DNA of 64,000 nucleotides from Granulicella sapmiensis (GCA_026225395.1 JAMFSR010000001.1:186001-250000), one strand, 5' to 3'; shown: positions 1 through 9,142, numbered from the stretch's first letter. Notes: generated from the sequence alone by a model not told the origin. Translations and numbers: made by a program.

Positions 1-63
1 AAAACAGTCGAATGGTATCTTCGGGAGAAGGACGCATCCGTCAACCTTTACACCTACGCATGA
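1..63 (+). CDS. 3' end of NAD-dependent epimerase/dehydratase-like gene (partial)
   Basis: Frame 1 is open from the left edge to a TGA at 61-63 and encodes only about 20 residues, beginning KTVEWYLRE. A TV-x-WYL segment close to the C-terminus is typical of dTDP-glucose 4,6-dehydratase and related extended SDR enzymes. The next gene downstream is a nucleotide-sugar dehydrogenase, which fits. The rest lies outside the window, so the substrate cannot be named. Confidence 0.45.
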   Translation, partial: KTVEWYLREKDASVNLYTYA

Positions 64-190
64 AGGAACGCTATGGGTCGAGTGGCCTCTATCCCAACCC
101 ATAACTCGAACCTCCTGTCCCACATCATCAGCAGCACCATCGCCGCGCAGCGTCACTAAGCCGGCAAATAGCTACGAAACGAGACTCGAT

Positions 191-1558
191 ATGCCAGAAA
201 CACAACAACTGCAGTTCTCTGAAATCGCAACGCAACGTAAGCGCCGCTTCGCGGATCGTTCAGCGAGCGTCGGCGTGATAGGCCTTGGATACGTTGGTCT
301 TCCGCTGTGCATTCTCCTTTCAGAAGCGGGATTCAACGTCACAGGATTCGATATCGATCAAAAAAAGATCGATGACTTGGAAGCTGGTCGTTCGTATATC
401 TTTAGAATCCCCGCTGACGACATTCAGCAAGCTCGAAAGAACGGCTTTCGTGCCACAGCGGACTTTTCTCGTTTAGCCGAACAGGACGCAATCCTTCTCT
501 GTGTGCCCACGCCGCTCACAAACCACCGCGAGCCCGATCTAAGTTACATCCGGGACACGGCCGCCGCGGTCGCTCCTTGGATCCAGCCAGGGCAACTTAT
601 CGTGCTTGAGAGCACAACATACCCTGGAACAACCGACGAGGTTCTGATTCCATTGCTGGAATCCGGCAATCTTCGTGGTCTGAAAGCCCAGAAAAAAGAC
701 GCACCAGGTTTAGCGGATGCATTCTTCGTAGCGTTCTCTCCAGAACGTGAGGATCCCGGCAACACAACAGTCGCGCGACGCGACATTCCAAAGGTCGTTG
801 GTGGACATGATCCCGTAGCCACGGAGCTCGCAGCAACCCTTTACGAAGGCATCTTCAATCGAGCAGTACGCGTATCCGGCACGCGTGTCGCGGAAATGAC
901 CAAGCTGCTTGAGAACATTTATCGCTGCGTCAACATAGCTTTGGTAAACGAACTTAAAGTGCTCTCGCTTCGAATGGGCATCGATATATGGGAAGTGATT
1001 GACACCGCCGCGACGAAGCCCTTTGGTTTCCAGGCATTCCAGCCAGGGCCAGGTCTTGGCGGCCATTGCATCCCGATAGACCCTTTCTATCTCAGCTGGA
1101 AAGCTAAGGAGTACGACTTCAATACGCGCTTCATTGAGTTGGCCGGAGAGGTCAACGAGGCGATGCCTGAATTCGTTGTCCAACAAGTCGCTAAGGCATT
1201 GAATCGGCAAAAAAAGCCGCTAGCCGGATCAAAGATTCTCATGCTCGGAATGTCTTACAAGAAAGACATCGACGATCTTCGCGAATCTCCGTCGCTTACC
1301 ATCATTGAATTGCTACGAGCTGAATGCGCTGAAGTCGAATACAACGATCCCTACCACCCAAAGGTAGGACGCGGCCGACACTACAACTTGAATATGACTT
1401 CGGCATCGCTCGACGACTTAGAAAAATACGATTGCGTTTTGATCCTCACAGACCATACAACGTACGACTATGACGATATTGTTTTGCGAGCTAAGCTTGT
1501 GGTCGATACGCGCAATGCTACGAAGGGCATCCGGTCTCCGACCGTGTTCAGATGCTAA
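191..1558 (+). CDS. UDP-N-acetyl-D-glucosamine 6-dehydrogenase family (WbpA-like nucleotide-sugar dehydrogenase)
   Basis: 455 residues, the usual size of the UDP-glucose/GDP-mannose dehydrogenase family. These cytoplasmic enzymes oxidise the C6 hydroxyl of a nucleotide sugar to the uronate with two NAD+. The N-terminal Rossmann motif GLGYVGLPL lies near residues 31-39. The active-site segment GGHCIPIDPFYLSW, near residues 294-307, carries the catalytic Cys and matches the UDP-N-acetylhexosamine (WbpA/TviB) branch better than UDP-glucose dehydrogenase. The C-terminal domain contains GMSYKKDIDDLRESP, which is characteristic of the family. It follows the tail of a possible sugar dehydratase, so it probably supplies a precursor for polysaccharide. 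A strong hairpin follows the stop. The exact substrate is inferred from motif similarity only. Confidence 0.88.
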   Translation: MPETQQLQFSEIATQRKRRFADRSASVGVIGLGYVGLPLCILLSEAGFNVTGFDIDQKKIDDLEAGRSYIFRIPADDIQQARKNGFRATADFSRLAEQDAILLCVPTPLTNHREPDLSYIRDTAAAVAPWIQPGQLIVLESTTYPGTTDEVLIPLLESGNLRGLKAQKKDAPGLADAFFVAFSPEREDPGNTTVARRDIPKVVGGHDPVATELAATLYEGIFNRAVRVSGTRVAEMTKLLENIYRCVNIALVNELKVLSLRMGIDIWEVIDTAATKPFGFQAFQPGPGLGGHCIPIDPFYLSWKAKEYDFNTRFIELAGEVNEAMPEFVVQQVAKALNRQKKPLAGSKILMLGMSYKKDIDDLRESPSLTIIELLRAECAEVEYNDPYHPKVGRGRHYNLNMTSASLDDLEKYDCVLILTDHTTYDYDDIVLRAKLVVDTRNATKGIRSPTVFRC

Positions 1559-1582
1559 AGTCTTCTTGTTGGTGTGCTTAAA

Positions 1583-1614
1583 CAGGCGATCGCATCTCTC
1601 GATGCGATCGCCTG
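1583..1614. terminator. Bidirectional hairpin terminator between convergent genes
   Basis: A perfect 14-bp stem, CAGGCGATCGCATC at 1583-1596 and its complement at 1601-1614, encloses the loop TCTC. It sits between the stop of the UDP-sugar dehydrogenase and the stop of the sigma-54 activator on the other strand. No long T tract follows, so efficiency is uncertain. Confidence 0.7.
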
Positions 1615-1638
1615 CTTAATTCTGTAACGTCCGTTGCT

Positions 1639-2736
1639 TTATAGAAACCGCGGAGAATTATCTAGCCTGGATTCTCCCGAAGGCTTCGCTTCCCTCTCGG
1701 GCGGCTCCTTTACCCGTCGAATTCTAGGAGCGTCCACCCGGCCTAACGCGTTCAATTTGTATAGCAAGGAGCGATAGCTGATTTTGAGCCACTTTGCCGT
1801 CCGCTGACGATTCCAACTGTTCGCCTTGAGCACCTTGAGGATGATCTGGCGCTCCAGTTCATGGGTTGCCTTCTTCGTCACCTGCTTCAAAGACATCGGC
1901 ATACTCATATCAACATCCATAAGCAGGTCGGGAGCTTTTGAATCTTGAGGGACCAACTCAGACATCAATAGCTCTTCTTCCCCAATCAATACGTATCTTT
2001 GGATGAGGTTCTCAAGTTGACGAATATTGCCCGGCCAGTGGTATCGACGCATCTCATTCATCATGTTTCTTGAGAGTGGAAGAGTATTCTGCCGAAATGT
2101 TCGAGAATGCTTCTCGAGCAGGTAGTCCACGAGATCCGGAAGATCTTCGATTCGATCTCTCAATGGCGGTAGATTGATTGTGATCGCATTGATCCTGTAA
2201 AGAAAATCAAGCCGGAAGGTTCCCTCGGCGACCTGTTCATTCAAATCGCGGTTCGCAACTGAGATCAGACGTGTCTCAATATTTCGTGTTTCATGGCCAC
2301 CGACTCTCATGTAGGTGCCGTCTTGGAGAACCTGCAGCATTTTTGACTGCATACCCATCTCGAGGCTGCCGACTTCGTCCAAAAACAAAGTGCCCCCGTG
2401 AGCCTCTTCGACGCGGCCCTTCTTCATGGAGGATGCTCCTGTGAAAGCCCCCTTCTCATAGCCAAAGAGCTCCGTCTCCAGAAGCGCCTGTGGAATAGCG
2501 GGACAGCTTACTTTAATCAGTCGACCCGTGAGAGGATGTGCAGCATTTTGCACTAAGTGGACACAGACTTCCTTTCCAGTTCCGCTCTCCCCTTGAATGA
2601 GCAGCGGAAGTGTCGTTCTGGCGACAGATTCAAGTGTTCGCTGGACAATAAGCATCTCCGCAGTCTTGCCAAAAAGGATCCTGCTGGGAGGTACGTCAAA
2701 TTGGTGATCACTGTCTCGAATGGCGACCACCTTCAT
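1639..2736 (-). CDS. Sigma-54-dependent transcriptional activator without N-terminal sensor domain
   Basis: About 365 residues from the ATG at 2736; an in-frame TTG at 2745 is the other possible start, and neither has a clear ribosome site. Almost the whole protein is the AAA+ sigma-54 interaction domain: Walker A GESGTGKE near residue 50, the sigma-54 contact loop GAFTGA near 97-102, Walker B GGTLFLDE near 115. The C-terminal 50 residues hold a Fis-type helix-turn-helix (RTAKWLKISYRSLLYKL). Only about 20 residues precede the AAA+ domain, so there is no receiver, PAS or GAF domain; activity must be set by expression or a partner protein. It is divergent from a second sigma-54 activator with similar C-terminus. 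A role in exopolysaccharide control is a guess from position. Confidence 0.85.
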   Translation of the reverse strand: MKVVAIRDSDHQFDVPPSRILFGKTAEMLIVQRTLESVARTTLPLLIQGESGTGKEVCVHLVQNAAHPLTGRLIKVSCPAIPQALLETELFGYEKGAFTGASSMKKGRVEEAHGGTLFLDEVGSLEMGMQSKMLQVLQDGTYMRVGGHETRNIETRLISVANRDLNEQVAEGTFRLDFLYRINAITINLPPLRDRIEDLPDLVDYLLEKHSRTFRQNTLPLSRNMMNEMRRYHWPGNIRQLENLIQRYVLIGEEELLMSELVPQDSKAPDLLMDVDMSMPMSLKQVTKKATHELERQIILKVLKANSWNRQRTAKWLKISYRSLLYKLNALGRVDAPRIRRVKEPPEREAKPSGESRLDNSPRFL

Positions 2737-3089
2737 TTGGATCAACTATGTTCATTGTCTTTCCCTTCGTCAGAGCTGCGGATGATCGCGGAACCCTTCT
2801 TCCTGGTAACTGCACGTTGTCTTCCAAAGGCCGTCATGAGCACAATCGATAGTTTGCTGAATTTCTTTCTTCTGAATTTGCATGCTCGTTGTAATATTCC
2901 CCGTATACCCTATTAGTGGTATGGACATTCCATGCAACTTTATTGCTGCTCGTATGCAATCCAATTGTGAAGAAGATGCAGTCATACGCCCACTTTGCGC
3001 ATCATATGTAGGTAACGAACACACAAGAACATGCACTGTTCTTGATTTGCAGCATCGGGCCCCGGGCTTCTCATCAAGGATTGCGACGC
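2737..3089. promoter_or_regulatory. Divergent intergenic region between two sigma-54 activators
   Basis: About 350 bases, visibly more AT-rich than the flanks, separate the two divergent activator genes. The clearest element is the inverted repeat at 3024-3044 (listed separately). I looked for a -24/-12 sigma-54 promoter; a TGG-TGC pair near 2918-2935 has the wrong spacing and I do not claim it. Confidence 0.4.
3024..3044. promoter_or_regulatory. Inverted repeat, candidate operator upstream of the response-regulator-like gene
   Basis: CAAGAACA at 3024-3031, spacer TGCAC, and the exact complement TGTTCTTG at 3037-3044. It lies about 45 bases before the preferred ATG at 3090 and overlaps the alternative TTG start at 3042, which argues against that TTG. 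Confidence 0.45.
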
Positions 3090-4541
3090 ATGTCTAGGAG
3101 TTTTGCATCTGTGATGACTTCCCCAGGAAACACCCAGCTCAATCGCACCCGGAAACCGTCAATTTTCGTCGTCGAACCGAATCGTGGATTGCTCGAGTAT
3201 GTGCGTCGAACCTTCGCGAACCAATACCGTCTGAGTCTGCATCTTGAAGGTGGCTCAGGGTTCAACGAGTTGAAGACTGAACGCAAGCCTGACCTCTTCT
3301 TGGTCGCTTGCGACGATAACGAAGCGTCGGAAGAATCTCTGCGTAAGCTTCGCGCCCTTTCTCCCGCAACTCCATTGGTCGCGTTGTGCTGCCACCCTAA
3401 TGCAGCGGACTATGAAACGTTCGCCACTCTTGGAGTGGACAGCGTTGTGCTGAAACCTTTTGCACAGAGTGATTTACAGCGTGTATTCGATAGATTTCTC
3501 CCCCCTCCCGAAGAAAATGACATAGAGGCGCCCGAAGTCCACCTGGATCAGGGACACTCTTTCATTCGTTCGAGCAAACGAATGCGGCAACTGGAAGCGC
3601 AGGCAACGATGGTCGCGCGATCTGATATCCCAGTGCTCATCCTCGGCGAAAGCGGTACCGGTAAAGAAATTCTTGCGCTGTTTACGCACAAGATGTCTCT
3701 TCGCAGCAATCGAATGTTTATGAAGATCAATTGCGCCGCTATGCCGGCTGAGCTCCTTGAAAGTGAGCTTTTTGGATACGAGCAAGGCGCATTCACGGGC
3801 GCAATGAAGATGAAACCCGGAAAATTTGAAATTTGCGATAAAGGTACGATCTTTTTAGATGAAATAGGCGAGATGCCCGCCGGACTCCAGGCAAAGTTAC
3901 TTCAGGTACTTCAAGATGGAACTTTTTCTCGCCTCGGCGGCAGGGTACCAATGCGTACCGACGTGCGCATTATTGCCGCTACGAATGTCGACATGAAGAA
4001 GGCGATGGCAGAGAAAGCGTTCCGCGAAGACCTATACTACCGCTTGAACGGAATCTCCCTCAAACTTCCCCCGCTCAGGGAACGGCAGGACGAGATACCC
4101 GTATTTGCGAAGTATTTTATGCAAAAGGGTGCCAAGAAATATGGGTTGGATTCTTTGCCCATATCCAGCCGCTTGCTAGCTGCTTTGATGGAACACTCAT
4201 GGCCAGGCAACTTGCGGGAGATGGAAAATGTCATCAATAGGTATCTGGTGCTTCAGGATGAAAAACCAATCATAGCCGAGCTTCTAGATTCGATTAAGGT
4301 GTCTTCCACCTTGTCGAACCAGTCATCGTCTTCTCTTGCCGCTGACCAGGGCGACTTGAAGAAGCTTGTGCGGAATCTCAAAGGGGAGGCTGAAAGGGTT
4401 GCAATCATGTCTGCACTGGATGACAAGGGTTGGAACCGGAAAGCAGCTGCAGGTCAGCTGCAAATTAGCTACAAGGCGCTTCTTTATAAGATTAAGGAAT
4501 ACAGTCTCTCTCCAAATTCAACATGGACGGAAACCGTTTAA
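3090..4541 (+). CDS. NtrC-family sigma-54 activator with degenerate receiver domain
   Basis: 483 residues from ATG 3090, which has AAGGA nine bases upstream; the frame also opens at TTG 3042. Residues about 23-135 are laid out as a CheY-like receiver, but the acidic pair is Glu-Pro (FVVEPN) and the phospho-acceptor position in DLFLVACDD aligns with Ala, while the LKPF lysine is kept. The central AAA+ domain has GESGTGKE, GAFTGA and GTIFLDEIGE; the C-terminus has a Fis-type helix-turn-helix (KAAAGQLQISYKALLYKI). It therefore should bind enhancer DNA and drive sigma-54 transcription, but probably not through classical phosphorylation. Divergent to the other activator at 1639-2736, and followed 29 bases later by a small unknown gene. 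Confidence 0.85.
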   Translation: MSRSFASVMTSPGNTQLNRTRKPSIFVVEPNRGLLEYVRRTFANQYRLSLHLEGGSGFNELKTERKPDLFLVACDDNEASEESLRKLRALSPATPLVALCCHPNAADYETFATLGVDSVVLKPFAQSDLQRVFDRFLPPPEENDIEAPEVHLDQGHSFIRSSKRMRQLEAQATMVARSDIPVLILGESGTGKEILALFTHKMSLRSNRMFMKINCAAMPAELLESELFGYEQGAFTGAMKMKPGKFEICDKGTIFLDEIGEMPAGLQAKLLQVLQDGTFSRLGGRVPMRTDVRIIAATNVDMKKAMAEKAFREDLYYRLNGISLKLPPLRERQDEIPVFAKYFMQKGAKKYGLDSLPISSRLLAALMEHSWPGNLREMENVINRYLVLQDEKPIIAELLDSIKVSSTLSNQSSSSLAADQGDLKKLVRNLKGEAERVAIMSALDDKGWNRKAAAGQLQISYKALLYKIKEYSLSPNSTWTETV

Positions 4542-4570
4542 GCCCACTCATTTGTGAATAGTCGCTGCCT

Positions 4571-5056
4571 ATGGAAAACGTTGTTATCCAGTTCGGGAAC
4601 AGGATCGTCAAGGGTTGCACGGATGCCGAAGCATGGTTCACTGCGGCTATGGCGGCCGAAGAGCTAGTACCACCCCCACTGCAAATCACCAGCGAGACGA
4701 CATCCGAATCTGTCGCGCTTGAAGGCGCAAAGGGCGTGTTCTTTGTTAAGTCGCTCGAGGGAGCCTCTCACGAAGACCTCCGCTTCTTCGACCACTTAGA
4801 ACCTTTGGCCGCGCTTTGGATTCGCGTTACTTATTTTGACGGAGAGGTCATCGAAGGCATCATCCGCAACGACAGCACATTTGCCTTCAAACGGCATTTC
4901 TTTATGGCGCCGGTCGATCCGGAAGGAAATAACACGTTGATATTGGTCATCAAGTCTCAACTATCCAACTTGCAAATTCTTGGACTTCGGACACCATCCA
5001 GGGACCTGCCAACGCCCGTTCGCGACCACGCTAAGCCAACCATCATCTCGTGCTGA
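4571..5056 (+). CDS. Hypothetical protein, DUF6982-like
   Basis: 161 residues, no signal peptide or membrane segment. The first strand (VVIQFGNRIVKG) and a second region near residues 88-140 (RVTYFDGEVIEGIIR, then a hydrophobic strand and DPEGNNTLILVI) have the small beta-barrel pattern I associate with DUF6982, a domain common in Acidobacteriota near regulators. It starts 29 bases after the sigma-54 activator on the same strand and is likely cotranscribed with it. Function unknown; the domain name is from memory of its pattern. Confidence 0.55.
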   Translation: MENVVIQFGNRIVKGCTDAEAWFTAAMAAEELVPPPLQITSETTSESVALEGAKGVFFVKSLEGASHEDLRFFDHLEPLAALWIRVTYFDGEVIEGIIRNDSTFAFKRHFFMAPVDPEGNNTLILVIKSQLSNLQILGLRTPSRDLPTPVRDHAKPTIISC

Positions 5057-5099
5057 GTGAAGACGGATACGTTCTTTGTCCGGAACGAGCGACGTGTCC

Positions 5100-5411
5100 T
5101 TAGGGCTCCGTACAACCAGTCGTCTCACTTCTCCTTGGGAGTGGCCTTCCCTCGATCGCACCGCCATCGCCGACGTTAGCTCCAGGAAGTGACGCTCCTT
5201 CATACTTCTCAGTCAAAACCAATCGAATGCTCGTTTTGGAATAGTCATTCGTTACCGCCAGCCCTATTACACGGGCACTATGTACGCAAAGCTCCCCGGA
5301 TTCCACCATATCGCCGATTTTGCGTAAAGTTTCTGCTACGGCCTTCGGAGAAACTCCAAACGGAAATCGACTGTTCTCAATTTGAGCAAATTCAATTGCG
5401 GATAACGGCAT
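5100..5411 (-). CDS. Small hypothetical protein
   Basis: 103 residues. The start is supported by GGAGG seven bases before the ATG at 5411. The sequence has normal protein composition with a predicted helix (PKAVAETLRKIGDMVESGEL) followed by strands (RVIGLAVT, TSIRLVLTEKY) and a polar, probably unstructured C-terminus. No recognised motif, signal or membrane segment. Convergent with the gene ending at 5056. Confidence 0.5.
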   Translation of the reverse strand: MPLSAIEFAQIENSRFPFGVSPKAVAETLRKIGDMVESGELCVHSARVIGLAVTNDYSKTSIRLVLTEKYEGASLPGANVGDGGAIEGRPLPRRSETTGCTEP

Positions 5412-6116
5412 CTTTGTGCCTCCATATTCAAATACAGCGAGCAGCCGCTGCTAACCTAGGATGTCCTTCATTTTCATACAGATACGGCCCGAAATTCAAC
5501 ATCGATCCCGACCTATTGGATATCAACTCGGCACAATAGAGAGGCAAAAACCTGGCCCAAACACTCATAGAGAGCAAAACATTTCACATTCAGGATATAT
5601 CTTTTCCTGCTAACCGACTCAATCTTTTCAAAGGTTCATACGCATACGCCTGATCCGGAACCGCAGCGATCACGGTGCCCGCTCGCGTGAAGTGTGCCTA
5701 TTAGGAACCAATCGACATAGAGGTGTCTGTCCTCCATACCAGGAATCGCGTGGAACACCGACGCCTTCGTCCCATCGACGATCTGCCAGTTCAAGCGGCA
5801 GATCCAGTTTGGACGATTTCGACAAGATGCTGCCATCTCATCCTTGCGAGGCTTTTGCAATCAGTCCCGGTATCGCACAGTGTTCCACGCGGATAATAGC
5901 GGACGGCGCAACACGTTCTCTCTATTGAGAGACAACCTCGTAAAAAAACTGCTACTTTCCGCAACTCCCTGCGCTCGGCTCGATACCGATCACGCCTTTC
6001 CAGCGTATTTGCTCATTTTAGATTGGTTGTTAACTTGCTTCCTTGATATAGCAAACCAAGACCATTTTTGTTCCAAGGTGTTGTCTTCAGACGTAGCCTT
6101 TCAGCGGGAGCCAGTT
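5412..6116. other. Long region without a convincing gene
   Basis: About 700 bases with short open frames on both strands, none with consistent coding character. The best is a minus-strand frame ending at 5636 that could start at ATG 5836 after AAGGA and would encode 66 residues; I do not call it. No RNA gene or repeat was seen. It may hold decayed sequence or regulatory DNA. Confidence 0.4.
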
Positions 6117-6221
6117 ATGCTTCAAAACGCAGTTTTCGCAATCGCCGGTGCAATTTACTTTGTCGCTACCAGTCTGGCTCATCGTAGACGGGTCAGACGC
6201 TGGCGTAGCACACTCGACTGA
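6117..6221 (+). CDS. Putative 34-residue single-pass membrane peptide
   Basis: ATG at 6117 preceded by GGGAG seven bases upstream. The peptide has one hydrophobic stretch (AVFAIAGAIYFVATSLA) followed by an Arg-rich tail (HRRRVRRWRS), giving a positive-inside topology with a short outside N-terminus. Too short for certainty; support is the ribosome site and the membrane pattern only. Confidence 0.35.
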   Translation: MLQNAVFAIAGAIYFVATSLAHRRRVRRWRSTLD

Positions 6222-6303
6222 GTTCAATCCTCACACCACTTCGAAATCAATTGAAGCTCCGCTATAGCGACTTCGGTGAACGTAAAATGTTCAACGCTTT
6301 GCG

Positions 6304-6648
6304 CTAATTGACGAAAGAATTGCTTTGATCCGGGAAGAGCATGATCAGCCAGTCTTCAGACGGCGGGGCCTCGTTTTTATAAAGCCACTCGGCGGCGAAC
6401 AGGGCACATACATAAACATATTGATCCACCGACTCGTTGTCGTACCGATCTCTAACTGCCTCTTGACTCAATTGATCACGGAGGACTTCTATTTGAGCGG
6501 CGAGCGCATGATCGTTTGAATTGCCAAAAGCCGTACTTGACGGAATCTGGCCACTAAGTCTGCGTAGAAGCGAAATTTCGCTTTCAACGTCGCACAAACT
6601 CCGGCCATTTTGTACAGCATGCGTTTCAGAAAGAAAGTTATCTTGCAT
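6304..6648 (-). CDS. Small hypothetical protein
   Basis: 114 residues from ATG 6648, chosen because GAGGT lies seven bases upstream; the frame stays open to a GTG at 6714. Acidic protein, mostly helical by composition (ESEISLLRRLSGQ, HALAAQIEVLRDQLSQEAV), with an aromatic C-terminal part (DQYVYVCALFAAEWLYKN). No signal peptide and no known motif. Isolated between the unknown region and the amidohydrolase gene. Confidence 0.5.
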   Translation of the reverse strand: MQDNFLSETHAVQNGRSLCDVESEISLLRRLSGQIPSSTAFGNSNDHALAAQIEVLRDQLSQEAVRDRYDNESVDQYVYVCALFAAEWLYKNEAPPSEDWLIMLFPDQSNSFVN

Positions 6649-6834
6649 CTCTCGCGACCTCATAAACAACGGTCTAAGAAACTTAACACCACAATCCTGT
6701 GTGCGGGATAGCACTTTAGTGGGTGCGCAAAGATTTGCTCATAAGAGAAGCTCTCCTTGCACCCCAATTCTAAAGCTTCGGTATCTCGCCGGAGCCATTG
6801 GGTTGTGTCAACGGGGACGATGGTGAAGTTCGGC

Positions 6835-7905
6835 CTATCGGAGATTCGGCAAGAGGCCCAACGCGTTATCGCGGTACACCTTTTTCAAGACATCTTCAGG
6901 CAGTTGCAAGCCATAGATATTCCATCGCCCCTGTCCTGACGCGTGCGTCGGATACTCGAAGTATTCGTCGTCAGTTTCGAGGAAGCGGTAATAGAGCCGA
7001 TACATCTCGACATCCGGGACGAGATCGGCGCCGAAAAGAATACGATCTGCGAATCTCAGGAAAAACTTCCGCGCACTATATGGCTGGCGACCGAGTTCGG
7101 ATGCCCGTGCGCTGATATCGACCATCACGTTCGGACAGGCTTCGAGCATCTTGGAAACTCGTTGCAGATCTTCGCTATTCTCTGCAATGTGCGCCCCGAC
7201 GAACGTTGTGCCGGGATGACGCTGGAACAAACGGTCGCGCTGCTGAAGAAGGTCGTCTTTGCTGAATGTCGAGCCATAGAAGCCCCAGTCCGGGTGAGCC
7301 GCAAGCTCCTCATAGCGTTCGTTGGTGGCATCAATGGGAAGGAAAAACGCTTCAGGGTCACCTATGTGCAGCATGACAGGAAGGCCAAGTTCGCCGGCCT
7401 TGTCGAAGATAGGCGCCAACCGCTCATCATCGACACGGAGAAGTTCGCCGGTCGCGTCCCTGACGGAAAGCCCAAGGTCCTTCCAGATTTTGAAGCCAAC
7501 GATGCCGCGGTCAAAGAGGCGCTGCAGGCGATCAAGACTGGCAGCAATAAAACGGTCGAAGTTGGGATCATCCGCACCGGCCCAGTCCATCCAGCCAATA
7601 GTCGAAAAGCGCTTCGGGTCCGCAGCCCGATAACGATCAATCATCTCGATGGCTTCGTCCCCAACCTTCATCGTAATGTTTACGATGTGTTCGATACCAC
7701 ACGCGTCCATGATCCGGAGAACATCGGTGGGGTCTTGGGCGTCCAAATGGTTGTGGTAATCGATCACCGGGAACCGCGGCGTTTCAACATAATGTCGAGC
7801 CGTGTTCAGCATGGAGACAGGCTGGAACTCGCTGAGGGGCAGCGTCACCTTCGCTTTCGCTGAAACCATCGCAATAAATTTGTCGTGCTCCACTTCTTCC
7901 GACAT
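6835..7905 (-). CDS. Metal-dependent amidohydrolase (Amidohydro_2 family)
   Basis: 356 residues; ribosome site GGGAG seven bases before the ATG. The TIM-barrel amidohydrolase-2 family includes decarboxylases and lactonases. The first metal motif is DYHNHL at residues 49-54; a later His appears in VMLHIGDP and another in FVGAHIAE, and the last barrel strand ends RILFGADLVP with the expected Asp. No signal peptide, so cytoplasmic. It is divergent from a PfkB sugar kinase 155 bases away, so a sugar-lactone or sugar-acid substrate is possible, but nothing here fixes it. Confidence 0.8.
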   Translation of the reverse strand: MSEEVEHDKFIAMVSAKAKVTLPLSEFQPVSMLNTARHYVETPRFPVIDYHNHLDAQDPTDVLRIMDACGIEHIVNITMKVGDEAIEMIDRYRAADPKRFSTIGWMDWAGADDPNFDRFIAASLDRLQRLFDRGIVGFKIWKDLGLSVRDATGELLRVDDERLAPIFDKAGELGLPVMLHIGDPEAFFLPIDATNERYEELAAHPDWGFYGSTFSKDDLLQQRDRLFQRHPGTTFVGAHIAENSEDLQRVSKMLEACPNVMVDISARASELGRQPYSARKFFLRFADRILFGADLVPDVEMYRLYYRFLETDDEYFEYPTHASGQGRWNIYGLQLPEDVLKKVYRDNALGLLPNLR

Positions 7906-8060
7906 GGTTCTCTCCCGCTACACTTCCGACAAGGCAAATCGGTACCAGAGGATAAATTTTCGGGGTATATTGCTACCCAAAATGCTCCAAAGAGAACCAA
8001 TCGAAACTAAAAGAAATCATAACATCGCTCTTCAATGTCATACTGAAACAGTGAGGATTT

Positions 8061-9041
8061 ATGGGCTTGGCTGAAAGCCGCTTAGACCGATCAAAGAAGC
8101 GATTCGACATCACTCTGGCCGGAGAGACGAATCTGGATCTGATTCTTTACGGTCTCCCCGAACAGATGCCAGTCGAGCACGAGTTGCTCGGCAACGATTT
8201 CAAGATGACCCTCGGGGGGTCTTCATCGATCCTTGCTCATAATCTGGCCACGCTTGGTGTTCGCACCGGGTTTATTTCCGACGTCGGCGAAGACGAGATG
8301 GGGCAGATTGCTCTTGCCAGACTCAGCGAAAGCGGGGTGGACTTGTCGCGTGTCAGCAGGCTGAAGGGTGCTACGACTGGAGTCACGGTGCTGTTACCCC
8401 ACGGAAGCCGTCGTCACATCCTTACCTATCCGGGAGTGATGACGGATTTGACGGTAGAGCGTCTCGATCTTGCTTACCTTGAGGACTCAGGTCATTTTCA
8501 TCTATCGTCGCTGTTTCTTCAGACCGGAATGCACGCTGGCTTACCGGAACTCTTTGACAGGTTGAGGACGGCCGGCTTAACCATTTCGTTGGATACCAAT
8601 GACGACCCATCGGGACAGTGGGGAGGCGTCCTGGACCCATTGCTCGATAGGATCGACGTTCTGCTGCCGAACGAAGAGGAAATCCTCAGGATCGCAAAGA
8701 CAAATACGCTAGACGAGGCACTGGAAAGCCTGTCGCAGCGAGTTCCATTGATTGTGGTGAAATGCGGTAAGCGTGGAGCCGTGATTCAGGAAGGACAGCG
8801 GAGGGAATGGATAGCTCCTCTTCTGGTCGGACCTATCGACACAATCGGCGCCGGGGACAGCTTCAATGCCGGTTTTCTCAGTTCGTACGTGAAAGGTGAA
8901 AATCCACGACGCGCAGCGGCCTTTGGAAACATTACTGGGGCACTCTCCACGTTGCGTGCCGGAGGCATTGAGGCGTTCAGCGATAAAACGCTGAGACAAC
9001 AATTTCTTCGCGAGCACTGTGACAACAACATTTCCGTATAA
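8061..9041 (+). CDS. PfkB-family carbohydrate kinase
   Basis: 326 residues, normal for the ribokinase/PfkB family; GAGGA lies just before the ATG. The N-terminal Gly-rich signature (MTLGGSSSILAHNLATLG, residues 49-66) and the second signature DTIGAGDSFNAGF near 260-272, with catalytic Asp266 in GAGDSF, are intact. It should phosphorylate a sugar, sugar acid or nucleoside with ATP in the cytoplasm. Divergent from the amidohydrolase gene; the two probably share a control region. The substrate cannot be read from sequence: ketodeoxygluconate, fructose or adenosine-type kinases all fit. Confidence 0.88.
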   Translation: MGLAESRLDRSKKRFDITLAGETNLDLILYGLPEQMPVEHELLGNDFKMTLGGSSSILAHNLATLGVRTGFISDVGEDEMGQIALARLSESGVDLSRVSRLKGATTGVTVLLPHGSRRHILTYPGVMTDLTVERLDLAYLEDSGHFHLSSLFLQTGMHAGLPELFDRLRTAGLTISLDTNDDPSGQWGGVLDPLLDRIDVLLPNEEEILRIAKTNTLDEALESLSQRVPLIVVKCGKRGAVIQEGQRREWIAPLLVGPIDTIGAGDSFNAGFLSSYVKGENPRRAAAFGNITGALSTLRAGGIEAFSDKTLRQQFLREHCDNNISV

Positions 9042-9110
9042 CAACGCGAGAGATTGGCATTCCCGCAAGCTCTGGATTGGCTCCTCTGTAGATTGCCATG
9101 AAGTTTTGAG

Positions 9111-9135
9111 GAATGCCGGCGCATGGCCGGCATTC
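9111..9135. terminator. Hairpin between convergent genes
   Basis: Stem GAATGCCGGC at 9111-9120 and its exact complement at 9126-9135, loop of five bases. It sits between the kinase stop (9041) and the stop of the giant secreted protein (9143). No strong T tract. Confidence 0.55.
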
Positions 9136-9142
9136 GCCCACG

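Noticed and set aside
2918-2935. Sigma-54 promoter between the two activators
   Set aside because: The GG to GC spacing is one base short and the flanking consensus is poor.
5636-5860. Minus-strand small frame
   Set aside because: A possible AAGGA precedes ATG 5836 but the product is Cys/Arg/Trp-rich with no coding support; left uncalled.
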